From positions 13,925,318 to 13,989,317 of the forward strand of contig NC_061131.1 of assembly GCF_905220365.1 (NCBI RefSeq): a stretch of 64,000 bases of DNA, given 5' to 3'. Source of the stretch: Vanessa cardui (lineage: Eukaryota; Arthropoda; Insecta; Lepidoptera; Nymphalidae). How positions within the stretch are numbered: the first letter of the stretch is position 1; every line of letters starts with the position of its first letter. Shown here piece after piece: positions 13,040-25,016 of this stretch. Under the pieces are notes generated by a model that did no database searches, was not told where the DNA came from, and was given only the letters and a program-made list of their open reading frames with translations. The position numbers and the translations under genes were made by a program.

Positions 13040-13743
13040 TGATATTTTTTTTCAGCCTTTTGCCATCCAATGCTGGACGAAAGCCTCCCCCATAGAACGC
13101 CAACCATCCCGATCTTGGGCAGTCCACATCCATCCCGTGCTCGCCACCTTCTTCAAATCGTCGGTCCATCTTGTCACAGGGCGCCCTACACTACGTTTGC
13201 CTAAGCGCGGTCTCCACTCTAACACGTGTCGGCTCCATCGGCCATCAATGCGTCTGGAGACATGACCAGCCCACTTCCACTTCAGCGAGCTAATTCTCCG
13301 CGCGATGTCGGTGACTTTAGTTCTATCGCCCAGAGAAACCCCAAGCATCGCGCGTTCCATCGCTCGCTGAGCGACCTTAAATTTGTGGACCAGTCCTACG
13401 GTGAGTGTCCACGTTTCGGCACCGTAAGTCATTACAGGTAGGACGCACTGATTAAAGACCCTGGTCTTAAGCGACTGTGGGATCGACGATTCAAAAATAT
13501 GATGCAACTTCCCGAATGCCGCCCAGCCCAAACGTATTCTTCTTTTAGCCTCCTTCTCAAAGTTGTGCCGGCCAAGTTGTAGAGGTTGGCCCAGGTAGAT
13601 ATATTCCTGCACAACTTCAAGTGGAGAGCTATTTACGACCACTGGTCCCGGGGATATATGATTGTTTGCCATAATTTTGGTCTTTTCAATGTTCATCCCG
13701 AGATCTACTCGTCTCGAAGAATCGCTCAGGCTGTTTAGCATCT
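13040..13743 (-). pseudogene. RTE-clade LINE, 3' fragment: reverse transcriptase C-terminal part
   Basis: The minus-strand frame 13052-13741 encodes the end of an RTE-type endonuclease/reverse transcriptase. It covers the end of the RT palm and thumb (NIEKTKIM, YIYLGQPL) and the conserved tail (VLPVMTYGAETWTL, KWKWAGHVSRR, GRPVTRWTDDLK), and closes at the stop near 13052. It is the downstream half of an element whose upstream half lies at 19358-19980. The two were separated by the R1 element, and the sequence AGGCTGTTTAGCATCT occurs at both edges (13728-13743 and 19358-19373). The frame is open within this half, but the element lacks most of its coding region, so it is dead. Confidence 0.9.
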
Positions 13744-14035
13744 GTCAACGTTCGGACGTCTTCGACGGAGGTTGTGTTGGATACTGCGACTAAATATTAC
13801 GACTTGAGAAATTTAAACGACATCTGGCTTTGAAACTGGTTTTCGTTATCTCTGACGTCACATCTCAACTATTTGCTTTGTTTATCGGACACTTGTTTTG
13901 CTTACGGATTGGTTTTGTTGTTGTGAATTGGTCTTTTTAGATCTTATTTATTGTTTCAGTTTTATGTATTTATATTAATATAAATACATATATTGTTTGT
14001 TTGGTTGTTTATTTTTATGTTGTTTGTTCTCGACG

Positions 14036-15913
14036 ATGGAAGTCGACACCGAATTATCGTCGGATGCCCTAATTCGGCGAAAAAGGCCGTACGAGGGCCT
14101 CACTATTTTTAACTCCGATTCCGAGACGGAGACGGAGACGAGGATAGCTGCAAAAAGTAAGCCTGCTCTTCGCGGCAAAACCACCAAAGGTCGTGGAAGT
14201 GGTCTCGCTCGGGCTAAGGCCGAGCTGAAGGCCAAGGCCAGTGAGGCTAGAGAGGAGGCCTTCGAACGATCGCTTCGTAGTCGAGCGTTTCGAAAGGAAC
14301 CTCCTCAGACTGTTTTGGACTCCGAAGAATCTTCTTTCTCGGATGTCCAAACCAAGGATCCCGCAAAAATGGGCGCGGAAGAACTTCGCGCACAGGCTGG
14401 TCGTAGCGCAGCCCTCATTTTGGAGGTGGCACAAAAGTCCTCCAACTTAAAGGGAGGGTTTGGCAAGAAGCTGAGGGAGTCGGCGGCTGCACTACAGGCA
14501 ATCGTAGATGCTTTAGCGTCTCGGACGGAAGCCGAGGAGACTCGAAAGCTCCGTGCCGATAATGGACGCCTGCGCAAAGAGGTGGACAGCCTCAAGGCCG
14601 AGGTGAAGGCTCACCGCCGCGATTTTGCGGAGATACGGTCCAAGGTCGCTGTGGTAAATGAGGCGTCCACCAGCTCCACACAGGATGCTCGGATGGTGGA
14701 CAGTATAAAAGCCTCAATTATCTCAACGATAGGAGTTATGCTCAACGCCCGATTTGCCGAATTGGAGGAACGCCTCCCTCCTGCAAAAATACAGCGCCCT
14801 CCATTAGCTGCGGATAAGAGGCGGGAATCAGCGCAGCAAATCGCTGTATCCCAAGCGCAGGCAGTCCATTCGGCTCCACCGCTGAATTCCGCACCTCTAC
14901 ATAAGCGGGTGTCACCAGCTGCCCCGCCGGCACCTGTTGCTGGCTGTTCAAGCGCCGTGTCAGAGACAACTCCGCCTCAAGTGGTCCAGGGGATGTCCTG
15001 GTCCACCGTAGTTAAAAAAGGAAAAAAGGGGAAACAGCCTTCAGCTGGAACGATTGCCACGGAGGCGCACACGGTGCCCAAAGCACCCCAAGCGGTTAAG
15101 CCTAAGTTGACTGCTCCTCGTACAGCTGCAGTAGTGGTTACGCTGCAGCCGGAAGCGGAGCAGAAAGGCGTAACATATGCCTAGGTCTTGGAGCGAGCTG
15201 AGCAAGGCATAAAACTGCAGGAACTCGGGATCAACGGAGGTTTAAAAGTCCGACGTTCCGCGACGGGAGCCAGAGTGCTGGAGCTGCCGAGAGCACAGTC
15301 GGACCAGGCAGACAAACTAGCCGACAAGCTCCGCACAGTGTTAGATGGGGTGGCCAGCGTCGTTCACCCCGTAAGAAAGGTGGACATTAAGGTGACGGGG
15401 CTAGATGACTCCGTCACCAAAGATAAGATAATCGCCGCAGTCGCTCGCGAGGGAAATTGTCCCTCTGAAGTTGTTAGATGTGGAGAGATTTCACGTGGAC
15501 CCGGTTACATGGGTATGGTCCGCGTGACATGTCCAGTAGCTGCGGCGATGAAGCTGTCTGACGCCGGACGTCTCTTGGTTGGGTGGAGCTCGGCTAGGGT
15601 ATACGTGCTGGAGCAGCGCCCTCTGCGCTGCTACAAATGCATGGGTCTTGGCCATACGAGGATACTATGCCCATTCAGTGCGGATCGAGGGAGCCTATGC
15701 TTTCGGTGCGGCGTTAATGGCCACAAATCGGCTGAATGTACCGGGAAGCTGCGCTGCGCGGTGTGCGCAGACGCCGGCAAGCCCTCCGGGCACGTGATGG
15801 GGTCAAAGGAATGTAACCCCCCCATCACGAAAGGTAAGGTGGTCCTCACTACCCAGACCAACAACAACGTCGGACAGCGCCAGGCCGAGGAGGAAGCTGC
15901 AATGTCAACATGA
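14036..15913 (+). pseudogene. R1-clade ORF1: nucleic-acid-binding protein with zinc knuckles, one in-frame stop
   Basis: ORF1 would encode a 625-codon protein that binds the element RNA in the retrotransposition particle. The chosen start is the ATG at 14036, after the 5' leader; the frame is open a little further upstream. From the N-terminus there is an acidic Ser/Glu stretch, a basic region, and a predicted coiled coil at about residues 168-205 (Leu/Lys/Glu heptads). A Pro/Ala-rich linker follows, then an esterase-like or RRM-like middle part. Three zinc-knuckle motifs lie at about residues 532-590: CYKCMGLGHTRILC, CFRCGVNGHKSAEC and a third Cys/His cluster ending SKEC. A TAG at 15182-15184 interrupts the frame before the knuckles, and the same frame continues directly after it. 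The stop TGA overlaps the ORF2 start as ATGA at 15910, an arrangement that suits termination-reinitiation. Confidence 0.88.
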
Positions 15914-18900
15914 GCGCAGACTTCAGCTTCCTTCAGACGAATCTCAACCACTGCGCCGGGGCTCAGGATCTACTGCTGCAGTCCATGGCGGAGTGGGGGA
16001 TCGACCTGGCTGTGGCCTGCGAGCCCTATTACGTTCCTCCCTTAACTCACTGGGTAGGGGACGTGGACGACACCGTGGCAGTCCTCACGAGGAGCGGAAC
16101 GGGCCCTCCCCTCTCACTCATCGAGAGGGGCTCGGGCTACGCAGTGGTGGGGGGAGTACGTCGTCGTAGGGACGTACTTCTCCCCTAACCGCAGCCTGGC
16201 TGAGTTCGAGACCTATCTCGGCTTAGTCAGAGCTGCGGTGGCCAGGCAGTCGCCGAAACCGATATTGGTTCTCGGCGACTTAAACGCGAAGTCGCGTGCC
16301 TGGGGCAACCCTGCCACGAATCCGCGAGGAGGGCCGTTCAAGTGTGGGCCCTACTCTCCGACCTGTCCCTTCTCAACAGGGGGCAGGTTCATACCTGCGT
16401 GCGCCAGCAGGGGGGTTCCGTGGTGGACGTTTCGTTCGCCTCCCCTGTCGTAGCACGCAGAGTGGTCGACTGGAGAGTGGAGGAGGAGGTGGAGACTCTA
16501 TCGGATCACCGTTATATCCGATTCGAGATCTCTACCTCGCGGAGGCCGGCGGAACCACAGAGGGTGTCGACCACGCTGCCGAGGTGGTCACTCGGTCAAG
16601 TCGACCGAGATATGGTCAAGGAGGCCGCCATTGTGCAGCGGTGGGGTTCCGCAGGGAGGAGGGAGGGTGACAGCTCAGAGGAGCTGGCGGGCCGCATGCG
16701 CAGTTCGCTCAAGAAAATCTGCGATGCGGCCATGCCTCGGACCCGGCGCAGGTTACCGCGCCGGCATGTCTATTGGTGGTCGCCTGAAATCGCTGTCCTT
16801 AGGGCGACTTGCTGCCGGGCGCGTAGGGCCTACGTCCGTTGTCGAAGGCGCAACGGCCTCGACACGGTTCTGGAGGGTCAGATGCTGGACTCATATCGCC
16901 AGCTGAAAAAAGATCTGCAGCTGGCGATAAGGAAGGCTAAGGAGAAGGCCAGGGAGGAGCTTCTGGAGGGTCTCAACCGAGAACCGTGGGGGCGCCCGTA
17001 CCGCGGTGTGCGTGGGAAGTTCCGCACCCAAGGTGCCCCCGTCACCGAGACGCTGCCGCCGGAACTCCTCCTGCGCCTGGTCGGAGAACTCTTCCCCCAT
17101 CCAGGGGAGCATGTCCCTCCACAGATGGCCTCTCGCTCCGTGATTGAAACAGCAGTGGCTCCACCACTGATCACGGAGCGGGAGATGGAGATGGCCCTCG
17201 GCCGCTTGAGGGCCAAGAAGACAGCGCCGGGTCCGGACGGGGTTCCAGGGCCTGTTCTGTGCGTTGCCCTGGAATACCTAGACACAAGGCTTCGGGAGCT
17301 GTTCGACGAATGTCTGCGCAGCGGGCAGTTTCCGAAGCCTTGGAAGGAAGGAGAATTGGTGCTGTTGCCGAAGGAAGGTCGGCCGATGGACTCTTCTTCG
17401 GCATACAGGCCAATTGTGCTGCTGAACGAGACGGGAAAACTCTTCGAGAAGATCCTCGCAGCCCGTCTCGTTCAACACCTCGAGGAAGTCGGTCCGGGTC
17501 TTTCAGAGGCTCAGTACGGATTCAGGGCAGGCCGGTCGACGGTCGATGCCCTGGACGCCCTGAAGACTCGGACGACGGAGGCGGTGGCCCGGGGACAAGT
17601 CGTCCTGGCAGTGTCGCTCGATGTGGCGAACGCCTTCAACAGTCTTCCCTTTGAGACAATACGGGAGGCACTCCGATATCATGGGGTGCCATCCTATCTC
17701 AGGAGACTGCTGGAGGCGTACCTCCAAGACAGGCAAATCCTCTGGGCGGGGGTCGATGGGAGGCTCGTCCGGTATCGGGTGGGCTGTGGCGTTCCACAGG
17801 GGTCGATTCTCGGCCCAATTCTGTGGAACGTCGGTTTCGACTGGCTCCTGCGGGCTCCCGTCCTTCCCGGGATGGGGGTGTTGTGTTACGCTGACGACAC
17901 CCTCGTCACGGCGATTGGGCGGGACTTCCAGGAGGCGGCTCGCCTCGCTGAAGTCGGAACGGCTCTCACCGTGGACCGCATGGGAATGCTGGGCTTGAGG
18001 GTCTCCATATCCAAAACGGAAGCCCTCCTCTTCCACGGTCCACGGAAAGGACCCCCACGAGGGGCGAGAATCACCGTCCAGGGGACGGCGATCAAGGTGC
18101 AGGCCCAGATGAGGTATCTGGGCCTGATTCTGGACGGACGATGGAGTTTCGGGCAGCATTTTGTCCATCTCGGCCCGAGGCTCATCAACGCCGCTGCCGC
18201 TCTCGGTCGCCTCCTTCCGAATGTGGGGGGGCCGGGATCCCTATGTCGGCGTCTATATTCCGGCGTAGTGAGGTCGATGGCGCTGTACGGTGCCCCGATC
18301 TGGATAGACGCCCTCACCGCTAAAAATCGGGCCCTACTGCGAAAGCCGCAGAGGGTCATAGCGGTGAGAGGCATCAGAGGGTACCGTACGGTTTCGTGGA
18401 CTGCGGCGACACTTCTCGCGGGCGATCCGCCCTGGGAGCTCCAGGCGGAGGTGCTCGCGGAAGTGTACCGGTTCCGGGTCGAGGTGAGGGACCGCGGCGA
18501 CCGTCCAGGGTCAACGGAGATCGGGCGGATCAGGACTCTAGCCCAGCAAGCCCTGATCGTCCGATGGCAGGAGGATCTGGGGTCACCCACAGCAGGCCTG
18601 GCGACAGTGGAGGCGATCCGTCCCCACTTGAGTCGCTGGGTTGAAAGGAAGCACGGCACACTGTCGTACAGAATGACGCAGGTACTTACCGGGCACGGAT
18701 GCTTCGGTAAGTACCTGCACGCGATAGCGCGGCGGGAGGAAACACCCTCCTGCCACGAGTGTGGTGCGCCAGTGGACACAGCGTACCACACCCAGTACGA
18801 GTGTGCTGCGTGGGGACCCCAGAGGCACATCCTTGCGGCGACTATGGGTGGAGACCTCTCGCTACCGAGCGTTATCAACGCCATGCTCAGTAGCGAGATG

Positions 18901-19059
18901 TGCTGGTCAGAGATGCGCTACTTCTGCGAAAGTGTCATGTCGCAGAAGGAAGCCGCGGAGCGGGAGCGGGAAAATAATGCCGCCGCCGACTCGCTCCGCA
19001 GAAGACGACCGGGGAGGAGGAAAAGGCGCTACGCGCACCTTCTCCCCCCGCCTCAATAG
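15910..19059 (+). pseudogene. R1-clade ORF2: endonuclease and reverse transcriptase, two compensating frameshifts
   Basis: The span equals 1050 codons, the usual size for R1-clade ORF2. The endonuclease lies first: LQTNLNHC at the start, GDLNAKSRAWG in the middle, SDHRYI at its end. The reverse transcriptase follows, with APGPDGVPGPV, YRPIVLLN, GVPQGSILGP and YADD (17887-17898). The C-terminal zinc motif is CHECGAPVDTAYHTQYEC. The reading frame shifts by one at about 16150-16165 and returns at about 16290-16335, so only about 60 endonuclease residues are read in the other frame. From 16342 to the stop at 19057 the frame is open. The long antisense frame at 17886-18884 is a composition shadow. 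If the shifts are sequencing errors, only the ORF1 stop would remain as damage. Confidence 0.9.
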
Positions 19060-19357
19060 GCGCCGCAGGGAACAGGGGGGGTCCCAGTACCCCGGGAATT
19101 CCCCGTAGGAGTTGGAGGCCCGCATAGGCGGGCCGACCGTCAGGGCGTCACGGTAGCATGCGTAAGCGATCCCGTGGCGTCCGCCGAAAGACGGAGAGGG
19201 TACCGCTGGTTTTTTAGTGGGTAAACCCGGCGTACTTGGGCGCACGAGGCGTCCAGGGCTCCGGGGAGTCCCACACACCCCCCCACTTTCCATCACGTGG
19301 GGGAAGCGCGTAAAGCGTTTTTCCAGCGAGAAAAAAAAAAAAAGAAAAAAAAAAGAA

Positions 19358-19980
19358 AGGCTGTTTAGCATCTCTTCCAAATCCTGCAGAGTCTCCGCCA
19401 TGATGACAATGTCGTCGGCAAACCGCAGATGTGTAATGTGTTGGCCATTGATATTAATTCCGCGTCCGTTCCAATCGAGGGTTTTGAAGACGTCCACCAA
19501 TGCATTGGTAAAAATAGTTAATACGACTTAACTCTACTTCCAATTCTGTAAGGTGTTCGTCCAGCCGCAGAGAGCGTCCATTATACGTGGCCAGAAACAG
19601 TCGCCGTTTGTGGTACCCTGCCGTAGCCCGGGGATTCTTAGCACCCCCCATCGCACCGTTACCATGGCCAGTACCGTGGCCAGGAATAGTGCGATTACCG
19701 GGAATTGGGGGCCGTGAATTTGTTTCGTCGCTCATAGGGGGGTTTTTGCCTCACTCACCGCGCTTGGCAGGCGGGTTGGTGACCGCAGTGGCTGGAATCT
19801 TTCACTAATAGCGCTTCTGCCCGCTATCAGGATTAGCATTTTCAGATTCCAGCATTTGTGTGGTTATACCGCCACGATTTCGGTCGCCAGAGCCTCGTTC
19901 GTTGATTAACAGGATGCACCACGAGCAGGTGAAGTTGACGGTAGGGAGCCTAGGTTGTTGTCGACTCCCCTTACACCCCA
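19358..19980 (-). pseudogene. RTE-clade LINE, 5' fragment with internal deletion
   Basis: The minus-strand frame starts at 19735 with a Pro/Gly-rich leader and the first residues of the RTE endonuclease (ATYNGRSLRLDEHL, then ELEVELSRI, to about 19530). It then passes abruptly into the late reverse-transcriptase part (ALVDVFKTLDWNGRGI and HITHLRFADDIVIMAE, 19500-19360), which continues in the fragment at 13040-13743. The FADD motif replaces YADD, as usual in RTE. Most of the endonuclease and early RT is therefore missing, by a deletion older than or independent of the R1 insertion. The upstream part to about 19980 is GC-richer and probably the RTE 5' UTR; that outer limit is approximate. Confidence 0.85.
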
Positions 19981-21472
19981 AGAAAATAAAATGCTATAAT
20001 AATGTTAAATAAAGTTATATAAAGTTTGGAAATTAACAGTGTTAATAACCTCTTACCTGGGAAACCACGTAAAGTTGTTGTCGCTTATCACAATTCTTGT
20101 GTTTCCATAGTGTACTGATCTGAACTTGTGAAACACTTGTGAACTATATGAGCTGCGTCCTCCTTGTCTCCCTTAATATTTATCGCGGTTATAGAAACCA
20201 AAAAAAAATCATCATCCTTTATTAAATAAATACATAACTTTCCCAGAATAGTTTCAGACTTCTACTTCTCTTCATTCTCTCGTCCAGTCTTCGCAGCTTA
20301 ACTCAGCATCTTCTATATACATGCACCAGAACTCCATGTTTAAGATTATTCTCCCAATTTTTTAAGCTGAACGCGATGTGAATTATAAACACAAATTAAG
20401 CTTATGAAATTTTCAGTGGTCTGTGTCCAAATTTGAATCCGCAATCAGCGGTTCAAGATTCATGTATTCTCTCTACTAGGCGTGCTGGGATATCTTTTAA
20501 CGTACTCTAATAAAATATAAAGACATTATACGGTATGCATTTGAGTTACTAAAACATCTTATAATGAAGGTTAGTATGTATTATTCAAAATAATATAGTT
20601 TTAATATATTGCATGTTTGTAATGTACATTAATAGCACATAATAATATAATAATTTTTGTAATATAATTATCCAAATATTTACACACAAAAACTCGCAAA
20701 CATGCATACGTGATTATGTATTAAATAAATTTAAAAACATTAATACATTAATATCAATTTCAAAATGTGTAAGCTAACGGTTCCAATGAAAAAATGTTTG
20801 GAGGTAAGATAAGGCGATTAGGTTCATTCGTCTTCTTTTTTTGTATGGCCAGTCAATGATGACAGAAAGAGATAAATCTTTTAGCTAAACTCTTGCTAAA
20901 TACCTTTTTTCTATTATACTAATACGTGAAACAAAAACTCTGTACGTTTTTGTACCCTATTTATCGTTTTGGTTGCAAATGTAATTTCTTCATATTCACT
21001 GTCTTTCTAATCGAGGTAATAGTTTACTTCTATTTGTTTTCGGATGTAATCGAAAAATATCGATTTTAGGAAATAATTAAAAATTAAATAAGATGGCGAC
21101 CAACATATTAGGAAATTGAATTTCAGTAAAATTTGTTCTTACATTTTTTTATTATATATTTTAAATTTATACCGAATATTCAATTACCAAAACAATCAAG
21201 ATTGACGAGCGGATGACGTAAATAGTTGCGAATCCTGAAAACCACATATAATGTGCTGTCAAAATAACAAAATGTATAAGACTGCCAGTGACAAAACGAT
21301 TTCCGAAGGAAAATTGCTACTTATATTCTGTTCGATGTCAACCCAACTTTGATCAAATTTGACTTGAATTGAAGTTCAACCTTTTTCGACAGGTTAGTAC
21401 TTTTTATGATAGATGAGATAGAGAATGTGATTACAAAGTAGCGTCCAGCTGTACTTCAATTTTCCTACCAAT

Positions 21473-21524
21473 CCGTTATTCATTACTAACATACAAAACA
21501 ATGTATGTTAGTAATGAATAACGG
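21473..21524. repeat. Perfect inverted repeat, 23-base arms, 6-base loop
   Basis: The left arm 21473-21495 and right arm 21502-21524 are exact reverse complements around the loop AAACAA. The function is unknown. Confidence 0.95.
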
Positions 21525-24359
21525 TCGAATGAGATGCCACTCATAAGTATTCACACTCGTTCAATTAACGGCTTGCATTGTTTTTTTACTGACAATACAT
21601 TAGTCATCGAAAGATAATTTGGCGTGGTGGGGCGCGTTTTCGTTAGTAAATAAATCTGAATTCAAAATTATATTTAACAATTATTCCTAAATCTAACTAT
21701 GTATTTGTATAACAGTGAATCAATTATAGTGATACATTCGATAATATATACTAGCTAATATTAGAACATTAATGCGAGTTTGTTTATTTGTTACCAATAC
21801 TCAGTCGATCATGCAATTATATTAATGAAATCTGAACGAGGGCATAGAATACTTATCCTCAGAATACCTCGCAGCTGAATCCGATTCTAGGCCTTTATTT
21901 ATTTAATTTATGATTTAAAAAACAAAAACTCATTTAATCCTTCTTATCAAAATCATTAATTCGCAGATATCATATCACATTCTTCATAAATGTACATACG
22001 ATATAATCGTGCAATATTTTTTTATCACTATTCCAAGAAGCGATTTAATTCTAAAAAATGTGGCCATATTATATGAATCTCGAAATTGTATAAGCAAACG
22101 CATACATATGACCAAATAAACAACACAAATGCAATGTTATCATATTATTTATTCACCGCTATTTATCGTAAAAGTGGATGGCATGAATTTCATTTGCTAA
22201 TATTACACAATATACTCTATAAAGCGGTTGCAGTGTGGTGCAAACACTCATATTGAATCCAGCGCCCGACACCGTGTCGCCTCTTTTATTGAATTGCACC
22301 CTCCCCTAGTAAAAATAGTTCAAACCAAAATAAACTATAATAATAGACGAATAACATTCATTTTCATTTGCAAGGATACTTTTGTACCTCCAAACCAACG
22401 ATGTTTTCCTGGTACAAAGCCTCCTGATATGTTTACATATTTTGCTCGTAAACACTTGTTATGATGGGTGTGCATTGTTTTTACTACAGGGTTAACAACC
22501 GAGTAAGCGATTCTTTTTGCTGACTTTGTAAAGATCTCTTTAAAATCGTCTATGAATGAAAATCATTATATCTAGTTATTAATATTATGAAAATATTTTT
22601 CAATTACCTTACATTATAGACGCTTCACGTTCAAAATAATTTTTATAATAGCAGTCTAGGTTATATTTTTTGTACAGATTTAACATTTAAACTGTAAAAT
22701 ATTATTTTATACTGTTTTTTTTATTAGTTTTCATATACATATAAGGTTTTAATAAAATCTTGTACTGTTCGACGAAATGATAGCGTGACATAACAGCGAC
22801 AAAAACATACCTAAAAAACCTTCTGTTAAACTTTGTTTCCCTGGTACCAATGTTTACGAAATTGTATTCAATTCAATAATAACCCAATAGCATCAATCCA
22901 TACTTTGAAATATAAACCACTAAAGTTAAAATAGGTTTTTATAACTTATTTTTAATCTGTTCTCATATTTTAAAAATATTTCAAACCCTTAATGCATTTT
23001 TTATTATCCTTTCAAATAAGCCAAACGATTAAGACGACTTTTTCTATGATTTTTTTTATTCTATGCTTCCTCCCTATTTCCAAGAAAGCAATAAAGGACG
23101 ACCCGACTCTCCTATTTTTTCTACACACAGCGTTGCTATCTCTCCCAGTCGAGTCCCGGCCGTATTTCGGGCTACACATGTGACGTACCTCCATAGATCT
23201 CCTGCTCGCCTGGTACTCATGTTTACTTATTGTGTAAAATAGTGAAAAAAAATTGTGTGGTGTTTTTTGTGTTTAAAAATTAAATACTGATTCCTATTTA
23301 ATTAAAATAATTAGGATCGATTATTACCAATAATTATTCAATGTACACGTAAGTATAAATTGATTACTATTTTTTTGCCTAAATTAAATTGCGTACAATT
23401 AAGTTTGGTTAAAAGTCCAAAAAACATTTTTCTTATCAATTCATCACATAGGGTGTTTTAATAATGAAAATTATCATTTGATTTGTTTTTTTTTAATATT
23501 TTTTGTTCCCATAATATATATCTATGTAATATAATTGAGACAATAAACGCACATTTAGAAAAACAAATCGAATAATAACAATACACACACAGACATTAAA
23601 TTATATTAATATTGATAACTATCAAATGAACAAAATACGTTAAAATTCCTCTTAATATTGTCGAATGAACTCGAAATACAGAGTTCAATTGACAGGATGT
23701 ACAAATTAAGTCATAGATTAATTGTCGTATAATGTCTGTGACATTATATTTCATTCATGAAACGAATGTTACACAATTTAAAATGCAGAGAAATTTTGAA
23801 GAGTGCGTTTTGTATGTAACTGCAGTAAAATATTTCTTTAGAATTCCTTTCAATGGAGAAGGTAGTGCAAGAAAGTAAGCTGCCTGCAACTGTTTGTATG
23901 TCTTTAGACGTTTTTCGTTTAAAATAGTGCAACTACAATCCAAGTCGTGGCGTTTTGAAAGACGTTTTAAGTGTGGTCTATTGTTTCGTACCCGTTTTGT
24001 GTGTGTAAACATACAAAAATGGGCGCATACAAAAATAATGTCATTTTCTTTGTTAACGAAGACTAGGTTTTAGTAACTTTTAACAATGTTTCAACTCACT
24101 GATTTAATATTCCATCAAGCGTTATTAGAAGAAATTCGTATTCATTACAGTCAGATTCATTTCTTTATTATCAATAACAAAAGTAAATTTTGATTTTTTT
24201 ATAAATTTTAAAATAATCTTTATCTTTATAAATCATTAAATTCACTGTAATTATATATTATGATAGTAATTATTCATAAGTAATTTTAATAGTTAGTATT
24301 TGGATACAAATTTATGCACATCGTTGATTAGGATTCAATTATTTTTCATTTATAAAAGC

Positions 24360-24545
24360 ACATTTTTCAACCACCCGCTTACGTTTTAGATGTTGGTTGT
24401 CCAATGATAGGTTAAAAAAGCCTATGTTCATCCTATAGGTTCAAGCTCGCTTAATACTAAATTTCATCAAATCAAATCAAATGGATTCTATCCAGTGGCT
24501 TGTCTATGAAAGATCAACAGACAAACAGACATTCGTACTTATAAT
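24360..24545 (+). repeat. Dispersed repeat Z (AAATTTCATCAAATC family)
   Basis: It holds GGTTGTCCAATGATAGG, then CTATGTTCATCCTATAGGTT, AAATTTCATCAAATCAAAT, and ends with GATCAACAGACAAACAGACA. Related degenerate copies occur at about 36550-36715 and 48600-48735, each with a TTTCATC or TTTTATC core, a sentence about the receptor-like GTGAAA, and a closing GACAAACAGACAG or similar. The class is unknown. Confidence 0.5.
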
Positions 24546-25016
24546 ATGACTATAATTTAAATAAAAACACACCACTACCAATTGGGTAAATTACACACAC
24601 AGACTAACTCAACATTCACTTAACACTAGATAGAAAAATACAGTATAAAGTAAGTTGTCTTTTATTATGACTTAATCTGTGACAAAAATAAAACATGAAC
24701 TCCAATATGAGTCGAGTGCATGGAACTATCGTTAAGCCAATTAATCTTTCATGATGGTCGCTCGCTTTAAACAGCTGTTTTAAAAATTAGACGAAATATT
24801 TAACGACGCAACATTCTCACAATATCTGAATTATGGAACTAGCGCTTTGTCTGCATATATTGATGTATATGTTATCGTTATATATTCTTTAGATTACAAT
24901 CTGTCTAGTTAGATTGTAAACTGTCGAAATAGTGTGAACCGTGAAATATGAGTGCAATTTAACGCATTATTTTTCGTTATATTGTAATCTATCGATGAGA
25001 AGCGGTCAGCAGGTTG

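Larger units (their letters stand above)
13744..19357 (+). mobile_element. R1-clade non-LTR retrotransposon, near full length, inserted in the RTE element
   Basis: This is a 5.6 kb plus-strand element with a 5' leader (13744-14035), ORF1, ORF2, a 3' UTR (19060-19330) and an A-rich tail (about 19331-19357). It is flanked by a perfect 16-base target-site duplication AGGCTGTTTAGCATCT at 13728-13743 and 19358-19373. Its GC content is far above that of the AT-rich host DNA, so its borders are visible by composition alone. CCHC knuckles in ORF1, an apurinic-type endonuclease, YADD reverse transcriptase and a C-terminal CCHC motif in ORF2 place it in the R1 clade (R1/TRAS/SART/Waldo relatives). The insertion site is not rDNA or telomeric repeat. 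A nonsense codon in ORF1 and two frameshifts in ORF2 make this copy inactive as read. Confidence 0.93.

Noticed and set aside
14036..15913. Gag-like host gene, because of the zinc knuckles
   Set aside because: It lies inside a bounded R1 element with target duplication and overlaps ORF2 by ATGA, so it is ORF1 of the element.
17886..18884. 332-codon minus-strand open frame
   Set aside because: It is antisense to the R1 reverse transcriptase in GC-rich DNA, has no family motif, and is rich in Arg/Pro/Ser as expected of a shadow frame.
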